64,000 bases of DNA from Hoyosella altamirensis (GCF_014191505.1 NZ_JACHWS010000001.1:1364001-1428000); one strand, 5' to 3'; positions 53,794-62,900 are shown, counted from the stretch's first letter. Program-made: numbers and translations. The notes: generated by a model from the letters alone, not told the origin.

Positions 53794-54039
53794 TCAGGCA
53801 GCACCCTCACCGGAAACTCTGCAGTTTGTGGTGCTGATTCGCTCTACCCAATCTAGGTGTGCTGCGGGGACGTATGCACCTGGCTGGCCCACAATTTCGT
53901 AATACGGGATGCCTGATGGGTAGACCTTGCGAGGCCCAGCCACAACTATGAGCCCACCGTTGCGCGAGGCTCGATAGTTCCCGAACGGGACACCCGCCGG
54001 GTCTACCCGGGGGGCCGGCCGAGAATTACTGCGACACAT
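53794..54039 (-). CDS. Small hypothetical protein
   Basis: An 81-residue frame starting at ATG 54039 and overlapping the preceding gene by 14 bp. The middle (VPFGNYRASRNGGLIVVAGPRKVYPSGIPYYEIV) has a coherent, non-repetitive composition, suggesting a real protein, but I recognise no family. Codon use alone is not decisive at this length, so the call is tentative. Confidence 0.45.
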   Translation of the reverse strand: MCRSNSRPAPRVDPAGVPFGNYRASRNGGLIVVAGPRKVYPSGIPYYEIVGQPGAYVPAAHLDWVERISTTNCRVSGEGAA

Positions 54040-54439
54040 GATAAGTCTGCCTATGATCTCGCAACGCGGATGCGAAGGCGGTGAATGCCAGCACCGCTGC
54101 TGACACCACGATCAGGCCGCCAGCTTCTGGAAGGTAGCGCAACACGCCGCTGAGGACGCCTTCAGCAGACAGAATCACCCCGGCGGCAAAAACTACGACG
54201 CCCGTGGCACCAGTGACGAGCGCGCGCATCCACTCGGCCTTCGACCCGAAGTCACTCATCAGTCCATAGGCCACGAGACACCCAGCTATCGACAGCCCGA
54301 CAACTGCAATGAGCACGCCGAACTGCACGAGGCCGCCCGTCAGCACCGCATTCTCCGCAGATCTATCCACAACGAAGACGCTACGGCTAGAAGGAGCCGC
54401 GCACATCCTCCTCGCGGATGATATGTCGACCGTGCCCAT
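54026..54439 (-). CDS. Small hypothetical membrane protein
   Basis: A 137-residue protein with three or four hydrophobic segments (GLVQFGVLIAVVGLSIAGCLVAY, ALVTGATGVVVFAAGVILS, GGLIVVSAAVLAFTAF). No family is recognised. Starts at 54439 (AAGG four bases upstream) and 54406 (AGGAGG directly adjacent, spacing poor) are both possible; I give the former. It lies 40 bp downstream of zwf on the same strand. Confidence 0.6.
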   Translation of the reverse strand: MGTVDISSARRMCAAPSSRSVFVVDRSAENAVLTGGLVQFGVLIAVVGLSIAGCLVAYGLMSDFGSKAEWMRALVTGATGVVVFAAGVILSAEGVLSGVLRYLPEAGGLIVVSAAVLAFTAFASALRDHRQTYHVSQ

Positions 54440-54479
54440 CAGCCTTAAGTATGAGACGAACGGTGGGGCGGTCCCGGGT

Positions 54480-55928
54480 TTACTCTCGTGCACGCCAGGC
54501 GCGCTCAAACGGAAGGCGCCACTCAAGGGGAGCGATCAAGTCCTCGATATTGCGGGGACCCCACGAACCGGCCTCGTAAGGGTGTACCGGCGGGGGGTTG
54601 TCGAGCAGCGGTGCGGACACTTCCCACAGCCGCTCGATGCCGCGGGAGGTGGTGTAGAGGGTGCGATCGCCATGCATCGCGTCCAGTATGAGCCGCTCGT
54701 ACGCCTCGAGCACCTCATCCGCGTCTGCTGTTCCTTCCAGACCGAACTGCATGCTTTGTTTGTCCAGCAGCATGCCAGGGCCGGGGCGTTTGCCGTAGAA
54801 CGAGATGGACATTCGTGAATCGTCGGCCAGGTCGAAGGTCAAGTGATCAGGCCCTTGCGTGCCCACGCCGCAGCCTGCGGGGAACATGCTGCGGGGCGGA
54901 TTCCGGAAGGCGATAGAGATTATCCGCTGACCCTCAGCCAAGCACTTGCCGGTCCGAAGATAGAAGGGCACTCCCGCCCACCGCCAGTTGTCGATCTCGC
55001 ACTTCAGGGCAACGAAGGTCTCGGTATCCGATGTCGCTGAAACGCCGGGTTCCTCACGGTAGCCGCGGTACTGGCCTCGTACTACATTGCTCGGATTCAG
55101 CGGCAGCATCGACCGGAAGACCTTGTTCTTTTCCTCGCTGATCGGTTCCGGTGCGAGCGCCGTCGGCGGTTCCATCGCAACGAACGCCAAGACCTGGAAA
55201 AGGTGCGTCACCACCATGTCGCGGAACGCGCCGGTCGGCTCGTAGAACGCAGCGCGGCCTTCCAGAGAGAGCTGCTCCGGAACGTCGATCTGAATGTGAT
55301 CGATGAATGTCCGGTTCCATATTGGCTCGATGAACCCGTTCGCGAATCGGAAGGCAAGGATGTTCATCGCCGGTTCTTTGCCCAGGAAGTGGTCGATACG
55401 GAAGATCTGCGACTCAGCGAAGGCGGTGTGGATGGCTGCGTTCAAGGCCTTCGCGCTCTGGAGATCAGTGCCGAAAGGCTTCTCCATGATCACCCTGGAT
55501 CCTTCGACCAGGCCGGCTGCTTCCAGCGTCTGGATAACCGGAATCGCGGCCGCGGGCGGCACACTCAGGTAGTGCAGCAGTCGAGTCGGGCCCTCGAGCG
55601 CCGCTTGAGCTGCTTTCACCGCCGCGGACAGCGCCTCAGCTCCCTTTTCCTGCGGCACGTAATGCAGTTGCCTCGCGAACTGTTCGAGCTGGTCGTCGTC
55701 CGCTGGCCGACTCGAGAACTCGCGACACGCCCTGACCGCTAGTTCGCGAAACTGAGCGTCGTCCATGTCTTCCAAAGAAGTGCCGACAATGCGCATGTCA
55801 GGTGCGAGCCGCGATATCGCCAAGTGGAACATCCCGGGAAGCAGTTTCCGGCGTGCTAGATCACCAGTAGCACCGAAAAGCACCACAACGTGCGGTTCGG
55901 GGCTGACTCTTTCATCGTCAGGTGTCAC
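54480..55928 (-). CDS. zwf: Glucose-6-phosphate 1-dehydrogenase
   Basis: A 482-residue enzyme. The NADP motif is FGATGDLARRKLLP near residue 14, the EKPFG motif follows, and the substrate/catalytic signature RIDHFLGKE carries the active His. Length matches the family. It oxidises glucose-6-phosphate to the lactone and makes NADPH for the reductive reactions encoded nearby. I chose GTG 55928 (VTPDDERV); the longer frame starts outside the conserved part. The gene is divergent from the alkD-like gene. Confidence 0.92.
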   Translation of the reverse strand: MTPDDERVSPEPHVVVLFGATGDLARRKLLPGMFHLAISRLAPDMRIVGTSLEDMDDAQFRELAVRACREFSSRPADDDQLEQFARQLHYVPQEKGAEALSAAVKAAQAALEGPTRLLHYLSVPPAAAIPVIQTLEAAGLVEGSRVIMEKPFGTDLQSAKALNAAIHTAFAESQIFRIDHFLGKEPAMNILAFRFANGFIEPIWNRTFIDHIQIDVPEQLSLEGRAAFYEPTGAFRDMVVTHLFQVLAFVAMEPPTALAPEPISEEKNKVFRSMLPLNPSNVVRGQYRGYREEPGVSATSDTETFVALKCEIDNWRWAGVPFYLRTGKCLAEGQRIISIAFRNPPRSMFPAGCGVGTQGPDHLTFDLADDSRMSISFYGKRPGPGMLLDKQSMQFGLEGTADADEVLEAYERLILDAMHGDRTLYTTSRGIERLWEVSAPLLDNPPPVHPYEAGSWGPRNIEDLIAPLEWRLPFERAWRARE

Positions 55929-56023
55929 GCTGCCATCGTTGCACTTTGCAGCTCGTCGCACGCCCGGAAATGACGCAGTCTGTAGTTGCAGCGGCGCGGG
56001 CTTGAAGGTGCTTGAATACAACC

Positions 56024-56710
56024 ATGTTTGCGCCGGATATCGTCGCCGCACTACAGGCCAGCCAGTGAGACGCAGAACTGACGATCATCCGGAAGCGACT
56101 CGGCCCGGATGACGAGGCATTCGGTGTTCGTATGCGCATCCTCTTCGACATCGCGAAAGCGCACACCGAACTGCCGCTCGCCGAGGTGCAACGGCTGCTT
56201 CAGCACCCTGCATATGAGCCTCGCATGGTCGCTTTCTGCATCCTCGACTTCAAGGCCCGGGCTCGGATCACACCTGAACAGCGGAAAACTTTGTACGACT
56301 GCTACCTCGACAACCATGACCGGATTACGACATGGGACATGGTCGATCGTGCTGCGCCCCGGGTAGTTGGCGGGTACCTCGCAGGTAAGGACGTCGAGCC
56401 GCTTTATGTACTCGCGCGGGCTGAGGACCCGCTTCGTCGCCGCACCGCGATAACTGCACCGCTGTTCTTCGTCCACGCGGGATCCGATAGCGACGTTGCT
56501 GCTGGTTTTGCGATCGCTGAACTGCTAGCCGCGGACCCACATCCTTTCGCGCATAAGGCAGTCGGAATCTTCCTCAAGCATGCGGGGGAGCGGGACCGTG
56601 GTGCACTGCACCAGTTTCTCCACCGTCACGCAGCATCGATGCCGCGGGCGGCGGTGCGGCTCGCTATCGAGAAGCTCGGGAAAGATGAGCGTCGTGAGTA
56701 TCTGGCCTAG
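56024..56710 (+). pseudogene. AlkD-like DNA alkylation repair gene with an in-frame stop
   Basis: The family sequence starts at ATG 56024 (MFAPDIVAALQASQ), meets TGA at 56066-56068 (codon 15), and continues in the same frame as DAELTIIRKRLGPDDEAFGVRMRILFD. The 192 residues from ATG 56132 include the family core (TTWDMVDRAAPRVVGGYLA, RRRTAITAPLFF, HKAVGIFLKHAG). The DNA-glycosylase fold removes alkylated bases. Translation from 56132 would give an amino-truncated protein; a point nonsense change or sequencing error explains the rest. The fault is a single codon. Confidence 0.65.
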
Positions 56711-56745
56711 CAATCGCAGCGGGAGACCGACTTGCTTTCACGGTC

Positions 56746-58158
56746 TTACGGGGTGACGTAGGCCTTTTCAAGCTCATCGAGAGACTCTCCGCAGGCGAGC
56801 GCGAGCCGCTGCAAGCGCGGCAGAGTGTCTCGGCATCCGACGAAGCCGAAGTTGAGGGTTTCGCCGTAGCTCTCGCACGTGATGTTCAGCGGTCCGCCAT
56901 GCATCAGGAACGACACGGGATACACCGAGGTGAGCCGATTGCCTCGAAAGTAGAGTGGCTGCGTCGGACCCGGCACGTTGGAAATGACCACGTTGAAGCT
57001 GGGCGGGATCACCCTGCCAAGTCCCATTTTGGCGAGACCAGTCTGAATCATCAGGGGCGAACCAACGTAGGTTGTGTAAGCAATGATCGCGGCGCGGGTC
57101 ATGTTCTCCATTTGTCGTTTCGCCGCGCTGGTCGACGAGACAACGGCCCGCAGTCGGTCCTCGGCATTGTCAGCATCGGTGCCTAGTGAGGCGAGCATCC
57201 CGCCGACCATGTTCCCGCCGCCGTCATCGTCCTTTGGGCGGATATTGACAGGCACGAACGCGACCAGGGACTTTGCCGGGAGCGCATCGATGCTCTGCAG
57301 GTAAGAGCGCAGCCCGCCACCGCAAACTGCCAGGACAACGTCATTCAGCGTGCAGTTGGCTGCGTCGGCGATCGCCCGCAGACGCGCAAAATCGTACTGC
57401 TGGGTGGCGAAGCGCCGGTTGCGGCCGATCCGGCCATTGAGGATGCTGCGAGGTGCCTGCAGCACAGTGATAATCGGATCGTGCTTGCGGAATCGGGAAC
57501 GCGCCAGTCTGCCGAGGCCCTTGCCGATATCGCGGGCAGACATCCAGTGGCCCGCGACGGCGCTGACAAAGGAGCCCTGGTCGGCTGGCGCGCTCTCGTC
57601 TGAAGAATCGCTGACAGGCTTGTTGCGCCGGGGCTCGGGCGGGATCTGAAAGAAGAACGGTTCATCGGGTCCGTCGGGAGTATTGGAGAACGAACGCATC
57701 AGCATCTTCACGGCGGTATAGCCGTCAACCAGCGAATGGTGCACCTTGGTGTAGATGATCAAGTTGCCCGACTCGTGGCCCTCGATGATGTAGCACTCCC
57801 ACGGTGGGCGACGGAAATCGAGCGGACGGCTGTGCAACCGCGAGACCAGCACACCAAGTTCACGTTCGCCGCCCGGAGTGGGCAGCGCTGCCCGGCGCAG
57901 GTGATACATCGCGTCGAATTCGGTGTCCTCCACCCACCGGTGCGCGGGGTTTTTCAGGAACCGGGGGGTCGCAAGTTTGCGGTTCCAGGGCGGCTGCGCG
58001 GAACTCATTTCCTGGAGCTCGTCGCGGATCTGCCTGCTCATCTCCCCAGCGGTGCCCTTGGTGACCTCGATCTCGATCAGCCCACCGACGTGCATCATCG
58101 AATCGGGCGTTTCCATGTACAAGAACATCGCGTCGAGCGGGGACAGCCACTTCGCCAT
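56746..58158 (-). CDS. Wax-ester synthase / diacylglycerol acyltransferase (second copy)
   Basis: A 470-residue WS/DGAT. The catalytic motif is VHHSLVDG near residue 138, with LNDVVLAVCGGGLRSYL and NVVISNVPGPTQPLYFRG following. It makes triacylglycerol or wax from acyl-CoA. It differs clearly from the copy at 17822-19189, being longer in the middle (about residues 180-200), and stands alone rather than in an operon. ATG 58158 reads MAKWLSPLDAMFL, the usual start of this family. Confidence 0.9.
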   Translation of the reverse strand: MAKWLSPLDAMFLYMETPDSMMHVGGLIEIEVTKGTAGEMSRQIRDELQEMSSAQPPWNRKLATPRFLKNPAHRWVEDTEFDAMYHLRRAALPTPGGERELGVLVSRLHSRPLDFRRPPWECYIIEGHESGNLIIYTKVHHSLVDGYTAVKMLMRSFSNTPDGPDEPFFFQIPPEPRRNKPVSDSSDESAPADQGSFVSAVAGHWMSARDIGKGLGRLARSRFRKHDPIITVLQAPRSILNGRIGRNRRFATQQYDFARLRAIADAANCTLNDVVLAVCGGGLRSYLQSIDALPAKSLVAFVPVNIRPKDDDGGGNMVGGMLASLGTDADNAEDRLRAVVSSTSAAKRQMENMTRAAIIAYTTYVGSPLMIQTGLAKMGLGRVIPPSFNVVISNVPGPTQPLYFRGNRLTSVYPVSFLMHGGPLNITCESYGETLNFGFVGCRDTLPRLQRLALACGESLDELEKAYVTP

Positions 58159-58186
58159 GCCGCTAAGCTACCCCCTACGGCGAGAA

Positions 58187-59095
58187 CTATTCGGCTTTTC
58201 TGGGCACCAGCCGCGTGCCGTCAATAGTCCGCCGGATCTGCGTTACCTCCTGAAGACGACGCAGTTTGTCCGGGTTCCGGATCGCGTAGATATGAGTGAT
58301 TCGACCGTTCTCAACGCTGATACTGATTGTGGTGTCGAGCTGCCCATTGTGTTCCACACGCAGGCCAAGGGCGCCGTTCAGCCATATCGATGCGAACTTG
58401 GCGCCAGGTGCGAGGGACGCGAACCTGGTGAGCATCGTCGCAACACGCGTCGCGCCGGTGACCGGGCGTCGCACGGCAGGAGCCAGTCCACCTCCGTCGG
58501 CCACGAATACGACGTCTGGGGCAAGCACATCGAGGAGCGCTTGCAGGTCGGCGCTGCGGCTCGCAGCCCAGAACTTTTCCACCACTGCCTGTTGTTCGGC
58601 GCTAGTAACTTCCATCCGTGGCCGACGGGCGGCGACATGCGCACGCGCACGGTGCGCGATCTGCCGTGTGGATGCCTGGGTTTTGCCGAGAGCCGCCGCG
58701 ATCTCTTCGTACGGCACATCAAAAACTTCGCGCAGCACGAAGACGGCGCGTTCTGCTGGTGCGAGTGTTTCCAGCACAGTGAGCATGGCGATGGAAACGC
58801 TTTCGGCCAGCTCGACATCCTCAGCGACATCGGGGCTGGTCAGCAACGGCTCGGGTAGCCACTCTCCAACGTAGGTTTCACGCTTCCGACTGAGGCTGCG
58901 CAGCCGGTCGAGTGCCTGCCGGGTGACCGTCTGCACCAGGTAAGCCCGCGGGTCACGCACAGCCGATTGTTCGGCCCGGGCCCACCGCAACCAGGTCTCT
59001 TGCACCACGTCTTCGGCGTCGACGGCAGAGCCGAGCATCTCGTATGCGACCGTGAAGAGCAGGCTGCGGTGGGCGACGAAAGCGTCGTCGCTCAT
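58187..59095 (-). CDS. ECF41-type sigma factor with SnoaL-like carboxy domain (SigJ-like)
   Basis: A 302-residue sigma factor. Regions 2 and 4 lie at about 1-160 (SAVDAEDVVQETWLRWARAE; VPYEEIAAALGKTQASTRQIAHRAR). The linker YVGEWLPEPLL and the carboxy SnoaL-like domain with FVADGGGLAPA are ECF41 hallmarks: the carboxy domain regulates activity in place of an anti-sigma factor. I chose ATG 59095, which overlaps the partner stop as ATGA. SigJ of M. tuberculosis is of this group. Confidence 0.88.
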   Translation of the reverse strand: MSDDAFVAHRSLLFTVAYEMLGSAVDAEDVVQETWLRWARAEQSAVRDPRAYLVQTVTRQALDRLRSLSRKRETYVGEWLPEPLLTSPDVAEDVELAESVSIAMLTVLETLAPAERAVFVLREVFDVPYEEIAAALGKTQASTRQIAHRARAHVAARRPRMEVTSAEQQAVVEKFWAASRSADLQALLDVLAPDVVFVADGGGLAPAVRRPVTGATRVATMLTRFASLAPGAKFASIWLNGALGLRVEHNGQLDTTISISVENGRITHIYAIRNPDKLRRLQEVTQIRRTIDGTRLVPRKAE

Positions 59096-59685
59096 CTCGC
59101 TGACGTTACCTTTCCTGATGGCTGCGCGAGCGGTTTGAGGCCGCACGAAGCCGCCAGCCCTTCCGCTTCAATGCCAAGTGCGACATTGTTCCGGGAGTAG
59201 AAATTAGCCAGCGCGACAAATGCGGTGAGTTCGAGCAGTGCCGGTGTCCCGAGCGCCTGCAGCAGCCGCGCCGACAACTCGTCGGTGACAGTCGGTGGGG
59301 TCTGGCTCATTGCCTCGGCGTATTCCAGCACGTCTCTCTCCAGCGGGGTGAACACCTCGGACTCTCGCCAGCGGGGCACTTCGCGGGCCTTCACTTCGTC
59401 AAGCGACTGATTGTGCGCCATAAAGTACCCGAGGTCTAGACAGAAGCTGCAGCCGACCACGGACGCGACTGCCATGTGCGCGAACGACTTCAGGCTTTCA
59501 TCGCACTCGTTCCATTTCCTCGATTTCTGGCCGAGCCCGAAGCTGAACTTGAGCACCTGCTTGTGGTTCCATGCCACTTCGAGTGACTCGGGTACTTTGC
59601 CGAACATCCGCTTGCTGAACTTCTTTACTACGGCCCCGTAAAGGCCCGTGATCTCTGCCTTGGGGACCCGAGTTGTGCTGGCCAT
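59092..59685 (-). CDS. Carboxymuconolactone decarboxylase/AhpD-like protein, ECF41 partner
   Basis: A 197-residue AhpD-like protein. The redox motif CSFC sits in VGCSFCLDLGYFMAHNQ, with a histidine eleven residues after the second Cys, as in peroxidase relatives. Its gene is first in the operon with the ECF41 sigma factor, the usual pairing (ECF41 genes are linked to carboxymuconolactone decarboxylases, oxidoreductases or epimerases). ATG 59685 has AGGAGG upstream. Confidence 0.82.
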   Translation of the reverse strand: MASTTRVPKAEITGLYGAVVKKFSKRMFGKVPESLEVAWNHKQVLKFSFGLGQKSRKWNECDESLKSFAHMAVASVVGCSFCLDLGYFMAHNQSLDEVKAREVPRWRESEVFTPLERDVLEYAEAMSQTPPTVTDELSARLLQALGTPALLELTAFVALANFYSRNNVALGIEAEGLAASCGLKPLAQPSGKVTSAR

Positions 59686-59717
59686 GTCTCCTCCTAATTG
59701 CGATGCCTTTACATAGA

Positions 59718-59744
59718 GACGTCGGCGGAGTCGGGTTTGTGACA
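59718..59744 (-). promoter_or_regulatory. ECF41-type promoter
   Basis: TGTCACA, a 16-bp spacer and CGTC lie 33 bp upstream of the AhpD-like start. This is the consensus I recall for ECF41 targets (TGTCACA-N16-CGTC; SigJ-like sites GTCACA-N16-CGTC). It indicates that the sigma factor drives its own operon. Confidence 0.75.
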
Positions 59745-59815
59745 CGGTTCAGAGTGAAATCTTCGGACGTGCACCAGCAGCGAAACGGCCCAGCGAGCGG
59801 ACTACTCTGGCGTGC

Positions 59816-60100
59816 GTGAGCCGACTGCCCGCCGTGTTGCTACTCCTCATACTCGGGATTTTCAGTCTTCCCGTATCAGCGTTCTTTCTCGACGGTCCGG
59901 GAACTGAGAACTGGATAGTTCCGGTCCACTTCGTGGTGATGGGGGCGGCGGGCGCGCTTGTGGCCTTCTGGTTGCCGCTGGCGCAAGATGGCGCTTCACC
60001 TGGGAAGCGAATCCTGGTGGGCGCCTCGACCGGAATCGGGCTGGCCATTGTCGGTCTCGCCGTGTTCTGGTTCCTTCTCAACGGGATTGGCGGCGCCTAA
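59816..60100 (+). CDS. Small hypothetical membrane protein
   Basis: A 94-residue protein from GTG 59816. Three hydrophobic segments are seen: LPAVLLLLILGIFSLPVSAFFL, PVHFVVMGAAGALVAFWLPL and GLAIVGLAVFWFLLNG. No family is recognised. It stops 13 bp before the convergent GH3-like gene and is divergent from the ECF41 operon. Confidence 0.55.
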   Translation: MSRLPAVLLLLILGIFSLPVSAFFLDGPGTENWIVPVHFVVMGAAGALVAFWLPLAQDGASPGKRILVGASTGIGLAIVGLAVFWFLLNGIGGA

Positions 60101-60113
60101 CCCCGCCCGCCCG

Positions 60114-61136
60114 TTATTTGCCGGCCAGCACCAGCGCTTGCGCCGCCTCGTCGCCTTGCGCGACATCGCGGGCTGAGCAGCACAGCAGATCGACCCCGGC
60201 GTCCACGGCGGTGACCGCGCGGTTACCAGTGCTTCCGTACTGCGCGAGCGCCCCGGCCTCTACCGCATCGGTCACGATCAGGCCCCGGAACCCAAGTCGT
60301 CCGCGTAACCGCCCGCGAAGGATTTCAGAAGACATTCCCGACGGGCGCGCGGGGTCGAGTGAGGGGTATACCGCCCACGATGGCATCACCATCTGAACCC
60401 CCGCCTCTATCGCCGCTCGGAACGGGAACTCGTCAATATCGCTGAGGACGTGCTCCGGCAGATCAATAGTGACTGGCCCCAAATCCGTGTTCTCATCGGC
60501 AGAGGCTGCGCCCAGACCCGGGTAATGCTTCGCGCACGCACTGACACCCATCGATTGTGTCGCTCGAATGAAAGCTGAACCCGCCTGAGCGACCGTTTCC
60601 TTGTTCATGCTGAAGCTGCGCTCGTATTGGTCGAGGAAGTCTCCCTCGGAACGGTAGACGCCCATCACGGGGGCGAGGTTCGCGTTCATTCCCGCCGCAA
60701 GCAGCGCCATGGCTGCCTCCGTGCCTTGCGTTCCTCCGGCAGCACCAGGGTTTGGCTGGGCGCCAACCTGTTTGGCCGACATCGCTGGTCCACCCGGGAG
60801 ACGCTTGACCATTCCGCCTTCCTGGTCGACGAAGAGCCGCAATACGTAGCCCGACCCCAGCGCAGCGAGCGTCAGTTGTCGCGCCACATCAGCGATCTGC
60901 CCGCCTGACGTGATGTTTTCACCGAAGAAGATGACGCCCCCGATGCCGCGCCGGATCCGGTCGAACAATTCCGGCGGGGGAGTCAGGCCGGGGTACGAAT
61001 AGATGACCCGCCGCGCGCCGGTCAGCGGCGCTCCGATCGAACCGAGGGGGGAGGCTGGGGCGATCGCCCCGCCTGCTGAGAGCGCACCTATCGCGCCGGA
61101 GACCGCCGCTACCCTGAGGAATGCCCGCCGATCCAT
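60114..61136 (-). CDS. Tat-exported glycoside hydrolase family 3-like protein
   Basis: A 340-residue protein with a twin-arginine signal (MDRRAFLRVAAVSG). The GH3 amino domain is recognisable by VDQEGGMVKRLPGG, KHYPGLGAASADENTD and GLIVTDAVEAGAL (nucleophile Asp). In NagZ-type N-acetylglucosaminidases the second block reads KHFPGHG...DSH; here the glycine-flanked His is Leu and the DSH is DEN, so the catalytic His is missing. It may be a catalytically altered or binding form at the cell wall. Confidence 0.75.
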   Translation of the reverse strand: MDRRAFLRVAAVSGAIGALSAGGAIAPASPLGSIGAPLTGARRVIYSYPGLTPPPELFDRIRRGIGGVIFFGENITSGGQIADVARQLTLAALGSGYVLRLFVDQEGGMVKRLPGGPAMSAKQVGAQPNPGAAGGTQGTEAAMALLAAGMNANLAPVMGVYRSEGDFLDQYERSFSMNKETVAQAGSAFIRATQSMGVSACAKHYPGLGAASADENTDLGPVTIDLPEHVLSDIDEFPFRAAIEAGVQMVMPSWAVYPSLDPARPSGMSSEILRGRLRGRLGFRGLIVTDAVEAGALAQYGSTGNRAVTAVDAGVDLLCCSARDVAQGDEAAQALVLAGK

Positions 61137-61316
61137 AGCGCACCCACTTCGTGGCTGAACATGTGATATGTGTCACTTCAGGCTAGGCGGGCCCATCGCC
61201 GCTCTGTCACAGAACTGTATCTGTCGTGACGTATTCGTTACCTCTGGCGGTGGTTGGCGCCGGGGATGCACACTTCCTGCAAATACTGTGGATCTCCTCG
61301 GGAAACACGGTAGCTG

Positions 61317-62366
61317 TCAACCTGTCTGAGACAGGTGGGGTGGTTTGATGTTGATTCCGGTGGCTTCGGGGAGCCGGGGTGCTTGTGGGGGTTGCCGGAA
61401 TCGTTTGGGGTGGGCGGCGTAGTACTGGTCGAGGTGTTGTTGCCGCTGGTGCTGCACGTGGTGGGCGGTGCTGTGGTAGACGCTGGCGGGGGTGTGCCAG
61501 TTCAGGCCGCTGTGGCGGTGCTGGTGGGCGTAGGTGTGCAGGTACTGCCCGGTCCATTCGCGGGCGTGTTCGATGCTGTCGAAATGGTCCGGGCAGTTCA
61601 GGTCGTATTTCAGGGTTTTGAACATTGATTCGGAGAACGGGTTATCGTCGCTGACCCGGGGCCGTGAGTACGACATGGTGGCGCGGTGGGGGATATTTTC
61701 GAGCAGGCTGGTCAGCTCGCTGGCGCGCATGGCGGCGCCGTTATCGGAGTGCACGATCGCGGGCGCGCCGTGCGCGGTGAGCGCGGCGGTGAACATGTTT
61801 TTCGCGTCCGCGGCGTTCTCGCTGTAGCCGATGTACCAGCCCACCGGGTAGCGGGAGTACACGTCCACGATCAGTCCGAGCCGGTAGCGGTCCTGATTAC
61901 GCGGCCCGCGCAGTTCGGTGGTGTCCCAGGTCCACAGCTCATTCGGCGCGGCCGCTGGCACGACGGGTTTTACCCGTTTGCTGCTGGCGCCTCGGCGGAT
62001 CCGGCGTCGGTCCCCGGTGAGCTTCTCGCTGCGGGCAACGCGGTAGAACGTGCTCAGCGAACAGCCGATGTTCTTCGCATCGAAGGCCCGCCAGTACGCC
62101 TGCAGCACCGACAAATCCATGTACTCCTCGCAGCCGAGCAGGTCAATGATCGTGTCACGCTCGGTGTGACTCAGCGCCGCGGGCTGCTCCCGCCGGGCTT
62201 GCGGTGTTGGATCGGTGACCGGCCGATAATGCTGATAGCCACGGGTGATGCGGTAAAACGACGACCGCGCAACACCAATGAGCGTGCATGCGGCGAGCAC
62301 GCTCATCCCGGCCGCGATAAGAGCGAGGAGCACGCCGGTCAGGACAGGTTCTTGCGCTGCAGCCAC
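61317..62366 (-). CDS. IS3-family transposase OrfB (DDE integrase domain)
   Basis: A 349-residue transposase subunit. Catalytic residues of the rve/DDE domain are Asp in WTWDTTEL, Asp in VHSDNGAAM, and Glu in NPFSESMFKTLKY. The amino part (GVARSSFYRITRGYQ) is the IS3 OrfB helix-turn-helix. The overlap with orfA at 62339-62366 suggests a -1 frameshift to make OrfAB, but I see no strong slippery sequence. A GTG at 62366 could start independent synthesis. Confidence 0.9.
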   Translation of the reverse strand: MAAAQEPVLTGVLLALIAAGMSVLAACTLIGVARSSFYRITRGYQHYRPVTDPTPQARREQPAALSHTERDTIIDLLGCEEYMDLSVLQAYWRAFDAKNIGCSLSTFYRVARSEKLTGDRRRIRRGASSKRVKPVVPAAAPNELWTWDTTELRGPRNQDRYRLGLIVDVYSRYPVGWYIGYSENAADAKNMFTAALTAHGAPAIVHSDNGAAMRASELTSLLENIPHRATMSYSRPRVSDDNPFSESMFKTLKYDLNCPDHFDSIEHAREWTGQYLHTYAHQHRHSGLNWHTPASVYHSTAHHVQHQRQQHLDQYYAAHPKRFRQPPQAPRLPEATGINIKPPHLSQTG

Positions 62367-62797
62367 CGTGCGTACTCGTCCGCGCTCATCAGCGCTGGCG
62401 GGATCTGTTCGTGCTGCTCGCTGGAGCTCTCGTTGATCCCATGCAAGAGCTCGTAGGCTTTTCCCAGGATTTCCTGAACGGCTTCAGCCTGGGCGACCTT
62501 CTTCTTCAGGGCCTCATTCTCGCTGCGTAACCGCGCTAACTCGGCCCGATCACGATTACTCACACGGTTCCTTGACTTCTCTGAGGCAGCCACCATCGCG
62601 GTGGTGTATTGCCCCCGATCATATGCCTGCAGCCAGGGGCGAACAGTTGCCTCATCCAGGCTGAACTCGCGCAGCAGCCGGGCCTTCGCACCACGCTCGG
62701 TGCAGTCCTGCCAGCGCCGCACAAAATTTACCCGGAAGGCCAGCGGAAACATCCGCTTTCCAGTCGGGGACCGGCCGATCTCAACATCACTCGTCAC
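62339..62797 (-). CDS. IS3-family transposase OrfA (HTH domain)
   Basis: A 152-residue protein with the IS3 OrfA pattern: a helix-turn-helix (EFSLDEATVRPWLQAYDRG, about 43-62) and a leucine-zipper-like segment (ELARLRSENEALKKKVAQAEAVQEIL). It starts at GTG 62797, about 54 bp inside the right end. It would guide OrfAB to the element ends. Confidence 0.85.
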   Translation of the reverse strand: MTSDVEIGRSPTGKRMFPLAFRVNFVRRWQDCTERGAKARLLREFSLDEATVRPWLQAYDRGQYTTAMVAASEKSRNRVSNRDRAELARLRSENEALKKKVAQAEAVQEILGKAYELLHGINESSSEQHEQIPPALMSADEYARWLQRKNLS

Positions 62798-62900
62798 GGG
62801 GATCCAATCCCCGCCCTACCCGTCAGACGGTGTCTCACCACCATCCTGACAAATACGGAACAAACCGAGTAAATGCGTAGTTTCCCGAGGAGATTGCGGT

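Larger units (their letters stand above)
61315..62851 (-). mobile_element. IS3-family insertion sequence
   Basis: A complete element of about 1537 bp. It has an orfA/orfB pair and imperfect terminal repeats: the outer ends read TGTCA, with TGAGACA 7 (left) or 9 (right) bases further in. The orfB stop falls inside the left repeat. No clear target-site duplication is visible. It lies between the GH3-like gene and the MBL gene and seems not to interrupt a coding sequence. Confidence 0.75.
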
